Shown one piece after another: positions 45,593 through 57,387 of a stretch of 64,000 bases of DNA. Location of the stretch: positions 312,862-376,861 of the forward strand of contig BCIA01000004.1 of NCBI GenBank assembly GCA_001599815.1. Reading direction: 5' to 3'. Numbering within the stretch: the first letter of the stretch is position 1; each line of letters begins with the position of its first letter. This stretch comes from Furcasterigmium furcatum (lineage: Eukaryota; Ascomycota; Sordariomycetes; Glomerellales; Plectosphaerellaceae). Both the position numbers and the translations under genes were made by a program. Below the pieces are notes generated by a model. The model had not been told where the DNA came from. It searched no databases and saw only the letters and a list, made by a program, of their open reading frames with translations.

Positions 45593-46804
45593 TCACTGCG
45601 CTGTGGCAGCCTGCGTGCCCGGCCCCGGCCCCGGCGACTCGGAGTCGCCATCCGTCACGGCCGCCTCCTCCAGGGCCTTGGGCTGGTCCGCCGACAACGA
45701 CTGGTGTGCCAGCTCAAAGTCCTCCTTGGTCTTGAGGATGAACGCGGCCTCCTCGATGCGATTCTTCGCGTCCGCGTCGCTGCTGAGGCTGCCCGAGTGC
45801 TGCAGGCACCAGAGGAACAGCTGGCCCAGCAGCTTCGCGTCGCCCTCGTAGTCGGGGGCCACGTTGCCGAGGTCGAGCAGCAGCAGCCTGCCGGCGCCGA
45901 CGCCCCGCGACGACAGGTCCAGCGTCGACTGCAGCGCGACGTTCCAGTCGCAGATGTCGCCGTGCGTGACGTCGTAGCGGTTGAGCTCGCGGATGCCGGC
46001 CAGCAGGTCCAGCAGCTGCGCCTCGTTGACGTTGACCTGGCCCTTGTCGGCGAGGGCGTCGAGGCTCGAGCCGGCGAAGGGCATGATGATGCCGGCGACG
46101 GTGCCCGTCTCCCAGGGGCCGGGGTCCTCGTCCTTGATGACGACGGCGTGGATGGGCACGACGTTGAAGCGGCGCTCCATCTCGAGGTAGACGTCCTTGC
46201 CCTCGACCTTGCAGTCCTTCTCGATGCAGGCGATGAGCTTCTCGCGGTTGCGGATGGCGCGCTCGAAGGCGGCCACGTCGGCGTCGAACTCGATGCGCTT
46301 GAAGACCCAGCGGCGGCCGCTCCAGTGGCAGAAGTCGGCGCCCTTGCTCAGGTACGTCTTCTCCTGGACGTCCTTGTACTGTATCGTGGGGAAGCGGTCC
46401 TCGGGGCCAGAGCCGTAGGCGAGCGACTCGCCGAGCTGGTGGCACACGACGTCCTCGGGCTGCGTGTCGTAGGTGACGGGCGTGCCGCGGAGGGTGGTCT
46501 TGATGGTGTTCCAGCGCGGCTGCCGGCGGTGGCCCTTGTGATATGCCCTGATGTGCTTCTCGACCACCTCGGCCATCCAGTCCTCGTCGGCGACGGCGTC
46601 GACCTCGAGGTGGTACCACCGCCGGTTGGCGGCGTCGTAGGCGCGGACGGAGGACCGGCTCGTCGTCGTTGGCTCGGCGAGGCTGTCGTAGATCTCGACG
46701 ACGGGGTCGTGCCAGACGCGGTGTTTCTCGAGGGGCTGCGGCTGTCCCGCCCCCGTCTTCCGGTCACGGCTGAAGCGGGGAAGGCGCTGCTTGAGCTTCT
46801 TCAT
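45593..46804 (-). CDS. Protein-kinase-like protein (possible pseudokinase)
   Basis: Single exon, 403 aa from the ATG at 46804 (longer frame to 46957 has no protein-like signal). The C-terminal half has a kinase-like core: a beta strand WVFKRIEFD with a possible catalytic Lys, HGDICDWNV (catalytic loop with Asp and Asn) and a metal-site variant LLLLDLGN (DLG instead of DFG). The N-terminal half has an alpha/beta region (VRAYDAANRRWYHLEV, then IRAYHKGHRRQ) seen in a fungal kinase-like family. The HxD and Asn are kept, so activity is possible; the DLG and glycine-poor ATP loop make it unusual. Function unknown. Confidence 0.75.
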   Translation of the reverse strand: MKKLKQRLPRFSRDRKTGAGQPQPLEKHRVWHDPVVEIYDSLAEPTTTSRSSVRAYDAANRRWYHLEVDAVADEDWMAEVVEKHIRAYHKGHRRQPRWNTIKTTLRGTPVTYDTQPEDVVCHQLGESLAYGSGPEDRFPTIQYKDVQEKTYLSKGADFCHWSGRRWVFKRIEFDADVAAFERAIRNREKLIACIEKDCKVEGKDVYLEMERRFNVVPIHAVVIKDEDPGPWETGTVAGIIMPFAGSSLDALADKGQVNVNEAQLLDLLAGIRELNRYDVTHGDICDWNVALQSTLDLSSRGVGAGRLLLLDLGNVAPDYEGDAKLLGQLFLWCLQHSGSLSSDADAKNRIEEAAFILKTKEDFELAHQSLSADQPKALEEAAVTDGDSESPGPGPGTQAATAQ

Positions 46805-47748
46805 GGCGGGCGAGATGGTAGTGATGATGTCGGTCTTGGTCTTGGGGGGTTCGCAATCGATGTTCGTCGAGAGGAGTAGTTGTGTATCGGTGGTATGATG
46901 AGGTTGCATGTCGGACGGACCAGGCCTTCTGCGCGTGCTTGAAGGATCAATGGACAAACGACGAGCGCAGCCTTGGCATTATGCCCGCCTGGCGGCGCCT
47001 GACGTTGTGCCAGGCGATTGACCGATCCATTGCCATTGCCCGCCGGCGACTCAAGAGTTGAGCCAAGACCGGACCCATGTCGACGATTTCTCGGCGTTCC
47101 CTCAGCGCAGAGGGGCAAGGCCGTGGACGGTGGCGCCCGGCACAGGGTGTGTTTTCGGGTCTGGGGAGTCGGGATGGTTCATGTTGCTGGTGGTCATGCT
47201 TTCGGAGGGATACTGGATGTCTTTGGTCTTCATGCGAGGGGTGCGTCATGTTGAATTGGGAGATGGACAATACAGTATTGCGACTGTCCACACTGTTCAG
47301 ATAACTGTCCCCGCTTCTCTTATCGATCCTGCCCCGCTCCCGTGCCATCTGCAAAGCTTGTTGACGAACTGCCTGCCAGGTGAGTGGCACTGGCAGCATC
47401 TCGTTGGTGTTGGCGGGGGGTTGATCAGGGGTTGACCCTGACAATTCTTCGCAGTGTCTTCTGCATTAACTCGGGTGAAGCATAGATGAGAGACATGAGT
47501 ATATGATCCAGTGACCAGAGACGTGGGCATTCATAAACCAGTCCACCAGTCTTTGAGGCATCTTGGTTTCAGTATATACTGGAGACCAACACCTCGATTC
47601 AACGTATGCTTTCACTACACCCAAACTTGGCTCGTGGGACCGTCGAAACTGATCATCACAAAGTTGATATTAATATTTAGATGTACAGTCATTCTCGTGT
47701 CGCTTCCAGCGCGTGGGACTTCCCCTCGATAGGCTGGCCTCTATCATC
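46805..47748. other. Intergenic region, no supported gene
   Basis: Holds the kinase-like gene promoter and the methyltransferase 3' flank; 47470-47720 is AT-rich. A 165-codon minus frame (46947-47444) has no domain. Confidence 0.45.
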
Positions 47749-49072
47749 CTACACAGGATGGATGGGCTTCCTCGCATAAACATTCGGCCTGGAGAATATC
47801 AGCGGCTGACCTCACACGAGCTCCTGGAATCGAATCCACTTACACGATGTAGTACGGCTTGAGCTTCATGTCGCGGATGGCCTTCCGCATCCTGGCCAGG
47901 AACACCTGGACCTCGACGTACTCCCAGCCCATAACCTCCTTCAGCAGGAACAGCGCGAACCCCTCGAGGCTCTGCTCCATGAACGCCAGGTTGTACATCC
48001 CGACCTGGCGGAGCTTCGGGTCGTCGCTCCACGGGCCGCACGGCAGCTTGTGGTCCTTGACGACGACGTCGACGAACCCCGCCGCCTCCATGTACCGCTT
48101 CATGCGCCCGTCCATGCCGATCTTGATCGTCTTCCCCAGGCGCTCCGTCGCCTGGTAGAAGACGTCCGCCCACTGCGCGAAGATGTGCTCCGGGTCGTCC
48201 CGCACCGACGGCTCGTCGCTGCGCAGCCGGATAGTGAACTCGAAGTTCTCTAGATACCCGCCGGGCTTGAGCGTGCGGAAGGCCTGGCGGTACAGCGCCT
48301 CCCAGTCGGCGATGCTGCCGTACAGCGCGCGGATGTGGACAAAGTCGAACTCGCCCTCGCGGTACGTCCATTCGAGCTGCGCGTCGTCGATGTGGAACTT
48401 GCAATTCGGTGGCACCCAGGTCGGCTGGATCGGGCTGATGTCGAAGCCCGTCACCTCGGCGGCCGGGAAGGCGTCGGCCATGTCGATCGCCCAGATGCCC
48501 GTGCCCGTGCCGACGTCGAGGATGCTCGTCGGCTCGTCGAGCGGCGCCTCGTATAGCCGGTCGCCCAGGAGCATCGTGATGAAGTGGTGCGCGATGTCGA
48601 GGCCGTCGTTTTGCCGGTCGTCGTTCGGGCCCCAGTACTCCGTCGTCTTGGAGCTCTGGTACGTGCGGCCGTGGAGGTCGCGGTACTCCAGGATGCTGTC
48701 CGTCAGCGAGAAGGAGGACGAGAGGACGCTTTCTTCATCACCAATGCCCTCGTCCACGTCGTCATCAAAGTTGTTGTTGGGCTGGGCATCTGGGACGACT
48801 GTGCTCGAGCTCGGCTCGGCATGGCTCTGGGCCTGGAGCTGGCTCACATCCTGGTGGCCGTCCTCCGCAGTGTCAGCTGGGGCAAGTTTCATCCTGTCGT
48901 GCGGGTTCAAGCTCTCCAGGGTCCTTCATACAGGCGGCACAGAGCCCCGCTGCGATGGCGGGGTTGATAAGGGCAGAATGTTCGGCGATTTGGGAGAGCG
49001 CAGGACCCTCGGCGACCTGGGGGTTCGAGGGGACGCCGGGAGTTTTGTGTTGGCCGACGGGGGCGACGACAT
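47749..49072 (-). CDS. LaeA-like SAM-dependent methyltransferase
   Basis: Three exons: 49072-48932, 48850-47844, 47788-47749, giving 395 aa. The last exon is only 40 nt but restores the family-like C terminus (YIVPNVYARKPIHPV instead of ending at YYIV). The first exon is a Ser/Pro-rich tail (RSPRVLRSPKSPN); an alternative is to start at 48910 or 48892 and leave out the first exon. The SAM-binding motif ILDVGTGTGIWAIDMA (about 155-170) and the acidic loops FDISPIQP and EFDFVHIRAL are intact. LaeA relatives are nuclear-type regulators of secondary metabolism and development; most such proteins lack a known substrate. It lies 0.6 kb from the P450 on the same strand. Confidence 0.8.
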
Positions 49073-49658
49073 GGTGGTGAGGCCAGGCCCAGCCCAAGGC
49101 GCTACCGGATCGTGGCTGATGATTTTCGCCCCCCGCGAGGATGTACCAAGATAGAATATCTGGACAAAGGAGTGAATGAAGACTGATGACGGCACCGCGG
49201 GGCAGAAAGACGGGCAGACAGACAGCGGGGAGCAGCAGAGGTGCGAGTGAGACCTTCATAAGTACCTATCTACATTCCATACAGGCCTGACTGATCCCTA
49301 TGTCCGTCCGTGAGTCCGGGCTTCCAGTGGTACAACATCCCCCAGACTACGAGGTTCCTCCCCGATTGGCCCTCGCCCTGGATGCCGTGAGAGGTGACTC
49401 GCACAAGGTATCAGTTGCCCTCCCGGCTCACCGAATCACCGAATCAGGAGGCGCTGGCAGTCCTGCAATGGTCCCCAAAGGGCCAGACGCACCCTTGCGC
49501 GTGCAGCAGAGTTGGAAAAAGAAAAGTGAGACATCCTCCTCAACCTGGTATCCTGGGGGCCACGGCCACGCCGCAACCAGCAAAGACTCGCGAACCTTAA
49601 GAAAATGTGGCTGACTCCAAGTCGCCCCCGCGTGTGCTCAACGCTCCTCTCCCTCCTG
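49073..49658. other. Intergenic region, no supported gene
   Basis: Promoter of the methyltransferase and 3' flank of the P450, both on the minus strand. No gene seen. Confidence 0.5.
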
Positions 49659-51391
49659 TCACTCCTCTCGCTGCCCTCCACGTTCCGTCACCTGCACCCA
49701 CATATCGGATATCACAAAAAGTCCGAGGTAGTTGGCCGCCTTCCAGGGCCTCGCCCCGTCCATCGGCGCAATATCAAAGTTTCGGAGGAGCTGGCACATG
49801 GCCGTCGTCAGCACGTCACATCCCCCGCATCAACGCGGCTGGTTTCCGCCATTCTTCGGCGCGGGGAACTCACCTCGAAGACCGCCTTGCCCATCTCGAT
49901 CTGCGCGACCGGCTTCCCGAGGCACATCCACTTCCCGTGCCCGAAGATGAGGTCGTTAGTGCGGACCATGGCCTCCAGCTTCTCCGCATCCGGCTCGAAC
50001 CACCGCTCGGGGCGGAATGCCTTCGCGTCCGGCCCGTACGTCGTCTCGCTGCGGTGCATGGCATACGCAGAGTACCCGACGCACGTCCCGCCCGGTAGGA
50101 AGACGCTCTCGCCGTCGACGACGACCGTGTCGCCGCCGGGGGGCACGTCCCGCGAGAAGATGTTGACCACGGGCGGCCGGAAGCGCAGGGACTCCCGTAT
50201 CACCGCCTGTAGGTAGGGCAGCTGTCTCGCCTCCGCCGCACATATGAGACCTGTGCCCGCGCGGGGCACCCTTCCCGCTGCCACGGCCTCGTCGATCTCG
50301 GCCTGCAGGATGGCGTACACGCGCGGGTTCGTGATGACCTGGAGAAGGATGCCGCGGATCGCGCCGGCAGTCGTGTCTGAGCCGGCGATGATCTGCTCAA
50401 GGGCCTCGGACCGGAGCTCGTCGCTGCTCAGGCCGTGGCGGACGAAGGACGCGAGCATGTCGGAGCGCTCGTCGATTGATTTGGCGACTCGTTCGTCCAC
50501 GAGCCGGAAACATGTCGCCATCATCTTGCCGAACCCGTTATTATCGTCCGCCTTGGGCGCGATGTGAGGCCCGATGAGAGGAGCCTGGGACATCCAGCTG
50601 ACACCGAGGGCCAGGGCAGTGTTAGCTGTTAGCAGTCCCTGCTCGATGGACGCCAGGTAGTTGTCGACGTCACTGTCTTTCTGCAGCATTCCAAAGGGCT
50701 TTCCGAGACCGACGCCGCTGATGACGTCGAGGGTGAAGTATTGGATCTTCTTCGCCAGATCCATCGGGACCGTTCCCTTGCTGGTCGAGATGTACTTGGC
50801 CCTGATGAGATCGACCAGCTCGTGCACGCGGACGTCGATGGAAGCTTCGAGTTCGAGGTTTTCCCTTCCCGAGTACTGTCGAGCGATTAGCCACGAGGCG
50901 GGAACAGAGCCCATGGCCACTTACGCCCGGCGCCATTTGCTTCCTCCTCTGATCGTGCTTCAGGCTGTCCGTCTGAGTGAAAACGTTGTCGCGGCGATAC
51001 TCTAATCGGACTGCGTGGTAGTACCAGTCCGACCTCTTGTATCCCGGGTGCTTGTTCGCGCGTGTCCAGACTTCGGGTGAGGATGTGATCAAGATGCCCG
51101 GGGCAACTCTGGCGATCGGCCCTGTATTCCGAGGATCAGTCAGTCCCAGTGATCAGTGAGGCAGAGGTGGTCGCGAAACCCTCACTTACCATACTGCTCG
51201 CTGATATCCGCGTACCATTGGTGACAATCGCCGCTCACCATTGCCCTGCTGTGCTGGAGGTGTGTAACGGCCGAAAGCCACGGCCCCCGGAATCGCCTGA
51301 GCTTGAACCAGAGGTAGACGCGCTGGGCTGCGAGGGCCGCCAGCACTGCACCGGCAGCCACCACACCTGCGAGGGGGTTGAGGAGCATCAT
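49659..51391 (-). CDS. Cytochrome P450 monooxygenase
   Basis: Four exons: 51391-51190, 51121-50925, 50875-49874, 49790-49659, giving 510 aa, the usual fungal length. The N-terminal membrane anchor is PLAGVVAAGAVLAALAA. The I-helix oxygen-binding motif AGSDTTA, the K-helix ESLR (ExxR), PERW, and the haem loop FGHGKWMCLGKP (Cys near residue 451) are all present. All intron phases agree, and the last exon (LLRNFDIAPMDG onward) completes the typical C terminus. It oxidises an unknown substrate in the ER membrane. The tandem methyltransferase is suggestive of secondary metabolism, but no polyketide or peptide synthase is in the window. A TATA-like CTTATAC lies ~75 nt upstream. Confidence 0.92.
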
Positions 51392-52968
51392 GGTGTCCGC
51401 GTGGGCTTGATCCTGGTCTTCCCGACTCTCCAGCGTGCAGCCACCCGGAACGGCGAACCTCTTATACTTCCAGAAACCCCCGCACCGCCCGCTGAAGAAC
51501 CTGGATCCTCCCGATCATATGTCTCACCAGCGCGCTGGAGGCCCAATCAGCACCCCCACGGACACCGCCATCCAGCTGGTCGGGGAACGCTCTTAGTGCA
51601 CTCATGCCCGACGCTTGATCAGCGCGGCACGCTTCCGGATTTGCGAATGGGAGTTGCGAGATGGTGCCACTGCACAAGATGCGCATTAAGTGACGATGTC
51701 TGTGTGGGCGTTGAATATGGTGGGGGAAGCAATGCCATCCACGGTGATCCATGGATCTTTTGAGTACTTAGTCCCTGTTAGTAAAGCCTTGAGCTAGCTC
51801 ATTTTATTTACACCTCGACGTTAACTATTTCAATGTACTTTGGGGCTCGCCGTCGTCCGATCCTTAACCCACACAACTGAGCCGTCCCTCATGAGGCGGC
51901 GGCCTAATAGCGTCGATGGCCCCATCGCCATATCCAGTCCCGCCCATCTCGCCAGCGTCTACCACGAGTATCGTACCTACAAGGTCCGCTGTGATCGCAT
52001 CACAGCCTGCGCTCAGCTGGGTATTCCTTGCTCCCGAGGCTGCCCTCCCGGATGCAGGCGGCTTGCCAGACCTGCCGATCAGTCAGATCCAAGCGGCACG
52101 GACCGGCCCTTGCAGGTGATGTACCGAGAGGGACCCGCGGTGCAGGCGAGGCTCAGCGGGCACGGCGACGCCAAGACCAGCGACGGCACCTTCATCGTGC
52201 ACTTCGTTGGGGCATTCTTCGTGACATCGTGCATCGGAGGCTTCGTTCAGTTCCTGCACAAAGCCATGACGATTGCGAGATGGGCCAGCAGGGAGTTCTG
52301 CCCAGGCGTATTGAAGAGCCAGGGTCGGCGTTGACGCCAAATCAGCGCTCGACACCATCGCCGAGCGCGGCACAGCGAGCGCAAAGGCTTTGCCAAGATG
52401 CCGCTCCGTTGCCACGGGGGGCCAAGGACGGCGGATGGCTCCAAATGGGCAGGTCGATACGTAAGTTTTCCTACTTTCGACTTCAGACGTTGCATCGGCA
52501 GAACAGCTAGCTCGACATGCCAGGATCTGCCATGCCTTTCGCAGCCGACGCCGACGATCTGGAGGAGCTGCTGATTCCCGAGAGTCTGGACACTGCAGAA
52601 GCTCATCTCGCCGGGACAGATTCGCTTACACCCGGCACTGCACCTGCGTCGAGGGCCTCTGGCAACGTCGACAACGGGTGCATCGCCAAGAGGGCGAGGA
52701 AATTGCCCGGATCCCACATCGTTAGATACATTCTTGGCGTCAACATGTATATAGAGGCTTCATTGGCCCTTCCGCCTGCGGCACAGTGTCGCCAATGCGG
52801 CGTAGCACCGGGGACCATGCTCGGCGAGGTTCATACCCCTCAGCAGCCCACTGAAGGACGGGTACAAAAGGAAGCCCACGAGCCCGTTCTGAGCATCACA
52901 TTCTGGTCCACCAGAGATCGTATTCGTCTGCTCACAGCTTCAACTCGAATACCTTTGTTGTGCCCAAT
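51392..52968. other. Intergenic, with a possible zinc-cluster remnant
   Basis: 51976-52035 reads YKVRCDRITACAQLGIPCS, like the second half of a Zn2Cys6 cluster with a Cys lost. 52051-52110, in another frame, reads ACQTCRSVRSKRHGP, like the first half. The order is reversed and frames shift, so this is at best decayed. The rest has no supported gene. Confidence 0.35.
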
Positions 52969-53769
52969 ATGCAAGTCACCGGCCTGTTTCTCGCCGCCCT
53001 GGCGGCTCTCCCCGGTCTGGCGCGCGCCCTGCCGACTAGCGGTACGGAGAACGACGCCGGATATATCGAGACCATCGTCTACAAGCGCGATGATGTCCTT
53101 ACTCCGCGCGATATTGACCTGGCCAAGCGTCATAATGTTGACCTGAACCAGAGTAAGCCACCGACTTGCCAGACCACTCTCTCGCGCTGCTAACTTTCCT
53201 CAGTGTTCAGGCACTCCCTTGTTAGGCGCAGCGACGGCGACGACATCACCATCTGGGTTCACAACTCCTGGCAGGAGGACGAGGCGCCGACAGCTATCAA
53301 GCCGCGCCAGCTTCCTCTCTACGCGCCGGAGTTCCAGTCTCGTTTCCACCAGGATCAGTGCTCGGGAAGCTCCTTCACGGACCGGACGAACAGCAGGTCG
53401 CCATTCACCGGCGGCGTGCAGACGATGAGAAACTGGGGAGCCAGTCGGAACGGAGGTTTTGAGTTGTCGGCTCGAGGCGGCCAGAACATGGTCTGGTGGA
53501 ACATCGTCGTCGCCGGCTCTAACTCAGGCGGCGACGCATACTTCTTCGTCGGTCAGTCCAGCGAGCACTGGAACCGTCCCATGCGTATCGGCTCGTTGGA
53601 CATTTCGGATCTCTGCCGCGACAGCTTGACGCGGTTCCAGCGCCAGCTCAGTGGCAGCTGGAGAGTCGAGGCCGAGGGTGTCATGCCCTGCGCCACTGGT
53701 TTCAGCTCCGGCTCTCAGCAGTCAGTCAGGGTCCGATGGTATATCGCCTCTTCTCGAGGCCCGATCTGA
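52969..53769 (+). CDS. Secreted Hce2/Ecp2-like small protein
   Basis: Exons 52969-53152 and 53204-53769 (51-nt intron GTAAGC...CTCAG, phase 1), giving 249 aa. Signal peptide about 1-20. A propeptide-like region with a Lys-Arg precedes the domain. The C-terminal part has CSGSSFTDRTNSRSP, NGGFELSARG and DLCRDSLTRFQ...VMPC, resembling the Hce2 domain (Ecp2-like secreted proteins; Cys-x-x-Ser-x-Phe start and a later Cys-Arg-Asp-Ser). The match is weak and the domain is divergent. Members are secreted and some act on host plants or other microbes. Here only secretion and the pattern can be stated. Confidence 0.6.
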
Positions 53770-53983
53770 GTAGTCAACCCGGACACAATTGGACAGGTGC
53801 TGAGATCTGGTCACTCAGAGCTCTGGACCTGTTCATAGTGTATGCCGAGTCTTGGATGGGAAGAGAATGGAGATACTCATCGTCAACGTACCTTTTTCTC
53901 TTTCTGGCAGTTTCAATAGCCCATAAAACACCGTCTACCATGATGCCTATGTGCCATTTGACGGGGCTGGTGGCTTGCTCCTC

Positions 53984-54271
53984 TCAGAGCTTCTTCGGCA
54001 TGATGCGGTCCGTCTTGATGTCCCCTCCCATGTCGAAATCATGTGTTCCGACCACGTCATAGCCAAGCTTCGTGTACATGACTCCCGCCTTGATGTTTTC
54101 CTCCCAGACGCAGAGCCACATGTGCTTGAAGCCCTTCATACGCGCAATGTCTTCCACCTCGTTGGCCAGCAGCTTCCTAGCGCCTTTTCCGTGCTGGCCG
54201 GTATGCAATACGAGTCGTCCAGAAATATAGGGAGCTGTTAAGGGGTGAGTAAAGGTGGTCGGAGTGATCAC
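53984..54271 (-). pseudogene. C-terminal fragment of a GNAT acetyltransferase
   Basis: The open frame contains HTGQHGKGARKLLANEVED, then FKHMWLCVWEENIKA and YTKLGYDVVGTHDFDM. This is the acetyl-CoA-binding half of fungal GNAT proteins (Q/RxxGxG/A-like QHGKGA). The N-terminal half is not found upstream, and the usual residues before the CoA loop are shortened. A complete gene would need an exon I cannot find in 54272-54500. Confidence 0.55.
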
Positions 54272-55347
54272 CGCTGAAATAAATGGGTATGTTAGGACGA
54301 AGAGTCCTGTATAACAGTCGTAAACTAGCGACTTCAGTGATCAACTTGAGTCTTCATTGCATCCCACATTGAAGAGGGAAGGCTCCCTTACGAAAATGCA
54401 GGTGATGCAGCCTACTGCTCAAAGCTATAGCTGACCGCCAACATAACCCTTCCTCGACATTTGTGCCTCTATCTGGCAAGCTACAGGACTCGGACGTTAA
54501 CATACCGGGGCCGTCACGTGAATTGGGTAAAAATCCGGCAAACCTTCGGTAGCCGGCTATACGGAGAATACGTACGAGAATTTTCGGGGCAGGCTTGCAC
54601 TAGCTCCCAGAACTGGTACCCCAAGAGGCTCTCTGTGGTAGAGTTTATGAGAGATATGGACGACGGCGTCGTGGTTTAGGTTGCGGTTACCTCTGTATTT
54701 GGCATACCTGTGTTCTTGAGAAAGCCCGTGACTGCTTCACACTCTCCCTCTGGTTCCAGTGGTCAGAGAAAAAGACAGAGGCGGCTGCTCCCTCTTCGGA
54801 GGGTTTGGGGCCGTTGATTTTGGACCCTGAGTCAAGCCCCGCGGCTTGTTTGTCCCCGACAGCCTCTTAGTCTGGGGTACCCCGCGAATTCCACTCCCGA
54901 CCCCGGACGAGAGACACCACCTGGAGCCGCCCAACAGACGACGGGGAAGTTGCCGTTCCCTTCTGAGTCTAGCGTTTTTCGTCGCTGGTGCCCCCGAGCC
55001 AGATCAACCCAAGCCCAGCCCACATTCTATTGCCGATGGTAGTGCGACTGATGGGGGCGATGTATGATCAACTTGGTGGAACGATGCTCACAGTAGCCGG
55101 GATGTAAAGCCGAGAATGAGAAGCCGAGTGTTTGGGGAATAGTTATCTCTCAAGTGTATGTTATAAGTAATATATAAAGATCTTGCCTGAAGGCCGAATG
55201 GTATTAACCAAGAGGTAACAGAACAGTGTCTGTTCTATCCCTGGCATACTGGCGGAAAGTGGCTTGGAACTCCTCATTACATCCCCCTCGAGTGTCTCTT
55301 TGCTATTTGTCCTGTGACTTATTGGTCCAGGCCATCACTCCATCACT
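54272..55347. other. Intergenic region, no supported gene
   Basis: AT-rich in parts (54270-54500, 55080-55200). Upstream region of the FAD oxidase gene. Short frames only. Confidence 0.5.
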
Positions 55348-57084
55348 ATGAAGCTATCTCTTTGCTCTGTTCATCTTCTCGTCATTGCCGGCCTCGCGGA
55401 CGCCAGCATCCCCGGGAAAAGGGCGGTATCCGTCGCCTGCAAGCAAGCCGTACGCCTTTCCGCATATCGAAAACGTCGAAGCCGATTCAACTAACACATT
55501 TCCATTAGTGTTCTGAGCTTTCCGCCAAGTTCGGTTCCGCATTGCACTATCCGGAGACGGATACTGTCGAGTACTGGGATCAGAAGCAACAGCTAGCTGG
55601 CCCTGCCTGCCGCATCGAGCCCGCAAACTCTGGCGATGTGTCCGAAATTCTGGGTATCGTCGTCAAGAATGCCTGTCCGTTCGCTATCAAGGGGGGTGGC
55701 CATTCACGAGAGCTCAACGACTCCAACTCAGTCGGGGGTGTGACCATTGACATGGCGAGAATGCACAAGACGGAGGTCTTGGCCGACGGTGCTGGGGTCA
55801 TTCTGGGCGCCGGACACGACGTCGAGACCGCTGTCCAGGCCCTTGGAGATTTGAACCTCACGTTCGTCATGGGCCGCGTCAACTCGGTTGGACTCGGTGG
55901 CTTCATCCTGGGCGGAGGTCAGGGCGATCTCGGTTCAAAATACGGCCTCGCTATGGACAACGTTTTTGAATATGAGGTTTGTGGTTGATGTTCCATCTAC
56001 CTACCGCAGCATGTCACGCCGCATCTTCCTGAACTAGATTGCTAATGGTCGTCTACAGATCGTCCTGGCGAACGGAACCATCACCACAGCAAGCGAGACT
56101 CAAAACCCAGACCTGTATTGGGCCTTGCGGGGCGGCGGCGGCAACAACTTTGGGATTGTCACCCAGTTCGTTGTTCGCGAGATCCCTGAAACCCGCATCT
56201 GGGCCGCCAATACGATGTTCCCGGAGAACCAGACCGCCGCCGTCATAAGGGAACTGCTGAACCTCGACAAGGCCGCCCGCCACGATTTCAATGTTAACTA
56301 TTATACGGACTATCGCTATTCCCCCGCGACCGATACCTTCGCCTTTAACATTCGACAACGCTACCTCGAACCCGTCGATCACCCATCAGTATTTGATAAG
56401 TTGAATGAAATCCCCTACCTGTCGTTCACTGGAAACATCACACCATCCAATGTTGTCAGCTCCGTTCCGAATGGCGTTCGGTATGTATCACAGCTTCCAG
56501 GAAAGCTTTCACGATCGGGATGCTAATCTCGCAAAGCCATATATTTGCCTCTGTCAGCTGGTTCCCTTCCGCCTGCATGCTTGAGCGGGCTATTGCCATC
56601 TTCAAGGAGGAGGTTGAGAAGGTGAAGCACGTGGCAGGTCTGACCGCAGGGTTGGATTCTCAGCCCCTCGCACTGGCTGCTTTACAGCATGCCCGGGAAC
56701 GTGGAGGCAATGCTCTCGGTCTACCTAAGTGCAGGCCCATTCTGGGTAAGATACCACGTCGCTGTAGAATGTCTGTCTGCGTTTTGACTAATCCGCCACA
56801 ATCTAGAAAATCTGGTCACCATTGCATGGGCCAATGCTGAGGATGACGAGCTGATGTATGCCTTCGCGGATACTTGGATCGCAAAGACCGAGGCGGCTAC
56901 TCGGGCACTTGACGTCTATCATCCGTACCGCTACATAAACCACGCCTTTCGAAGCCGCCAGGACGTCCTTGGATCCTACGGAGAGGGGAATCTTGCCCGT
57001 CTCCGAGATGTTCAGCGGTCCGTTGATCCCACAGGAGTTTTTACATCCAAGGGATTGTGCACTGGATACTGGAAGCTTTTGTGA
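55348..57084 (+). CDS. Secreted FAD-linked oxidoreductase (BBE/6-HDNO-like)
   Basis: Five exons: 55348-55449, 55509-55976, 56059-56480, 56537-56745, 56807-57084, giving 492 aa; all phases match. Signal peptide about 1-19. The FAD-binding PCMH domain shows IKGGGHS (the His near residue 99 is the likely covalent FAD site), GLGGFILGGGQGDLG and the LRGGGGNNFGIVT motif. The C terminus has the typical NHAFRSRQDVLGSYGEGNLARL...YDP/DPTGVF-like end. The second covalent Cys of berberine-bridge enzymes is not obvious. It oxidises an unknown extracellular or secondary-metabolite substrate. Confidence 0.9.
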
Positions 57085-57387
57085 GGGGACTGAGTCAATA
57101 ACAAGGCCAGGGCCATACGCAGACGGGATCGGAAGGCAGCAGAATATCTCACAGATGTCTGGAAATGGAGTACTAGTGCAGATGTATTCTTCATTATTAC
57201 TTCCTTGACTACATGTATGGCATAGTCTGCCTCGAACACAACCTCTCATCAGTCAAAACGGAACCAACCAGCACAAGCAAAACCACGAGATGCCTCAATT
57301 CACCACTGCGTCCTCTTTCTCCACGCCTAGCGATAGATCGTGGGCGCGTGATCTGAGGATGTCATCGCGAGATCGCAGCGCGAACAT

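Noticed and set aside
46947..47444. 165-codon minus-strand frame upstream of the kinase-like gene
   Set aside because: No domain or coding bias; lies in the promoter region.
52517..53146. 209-codon plus-strand frame overlapping the Hce2-like gene start
   Set aside because: It reads the secreted gene in the wrong frame and has no signal or domain of its own.
56690..56745. Apparent compensated frameshift in the FAD oxidase exon 4
   Set aside because: The unshifted frame already gives GGNALGL at the expected place, so no frameshift is needed.
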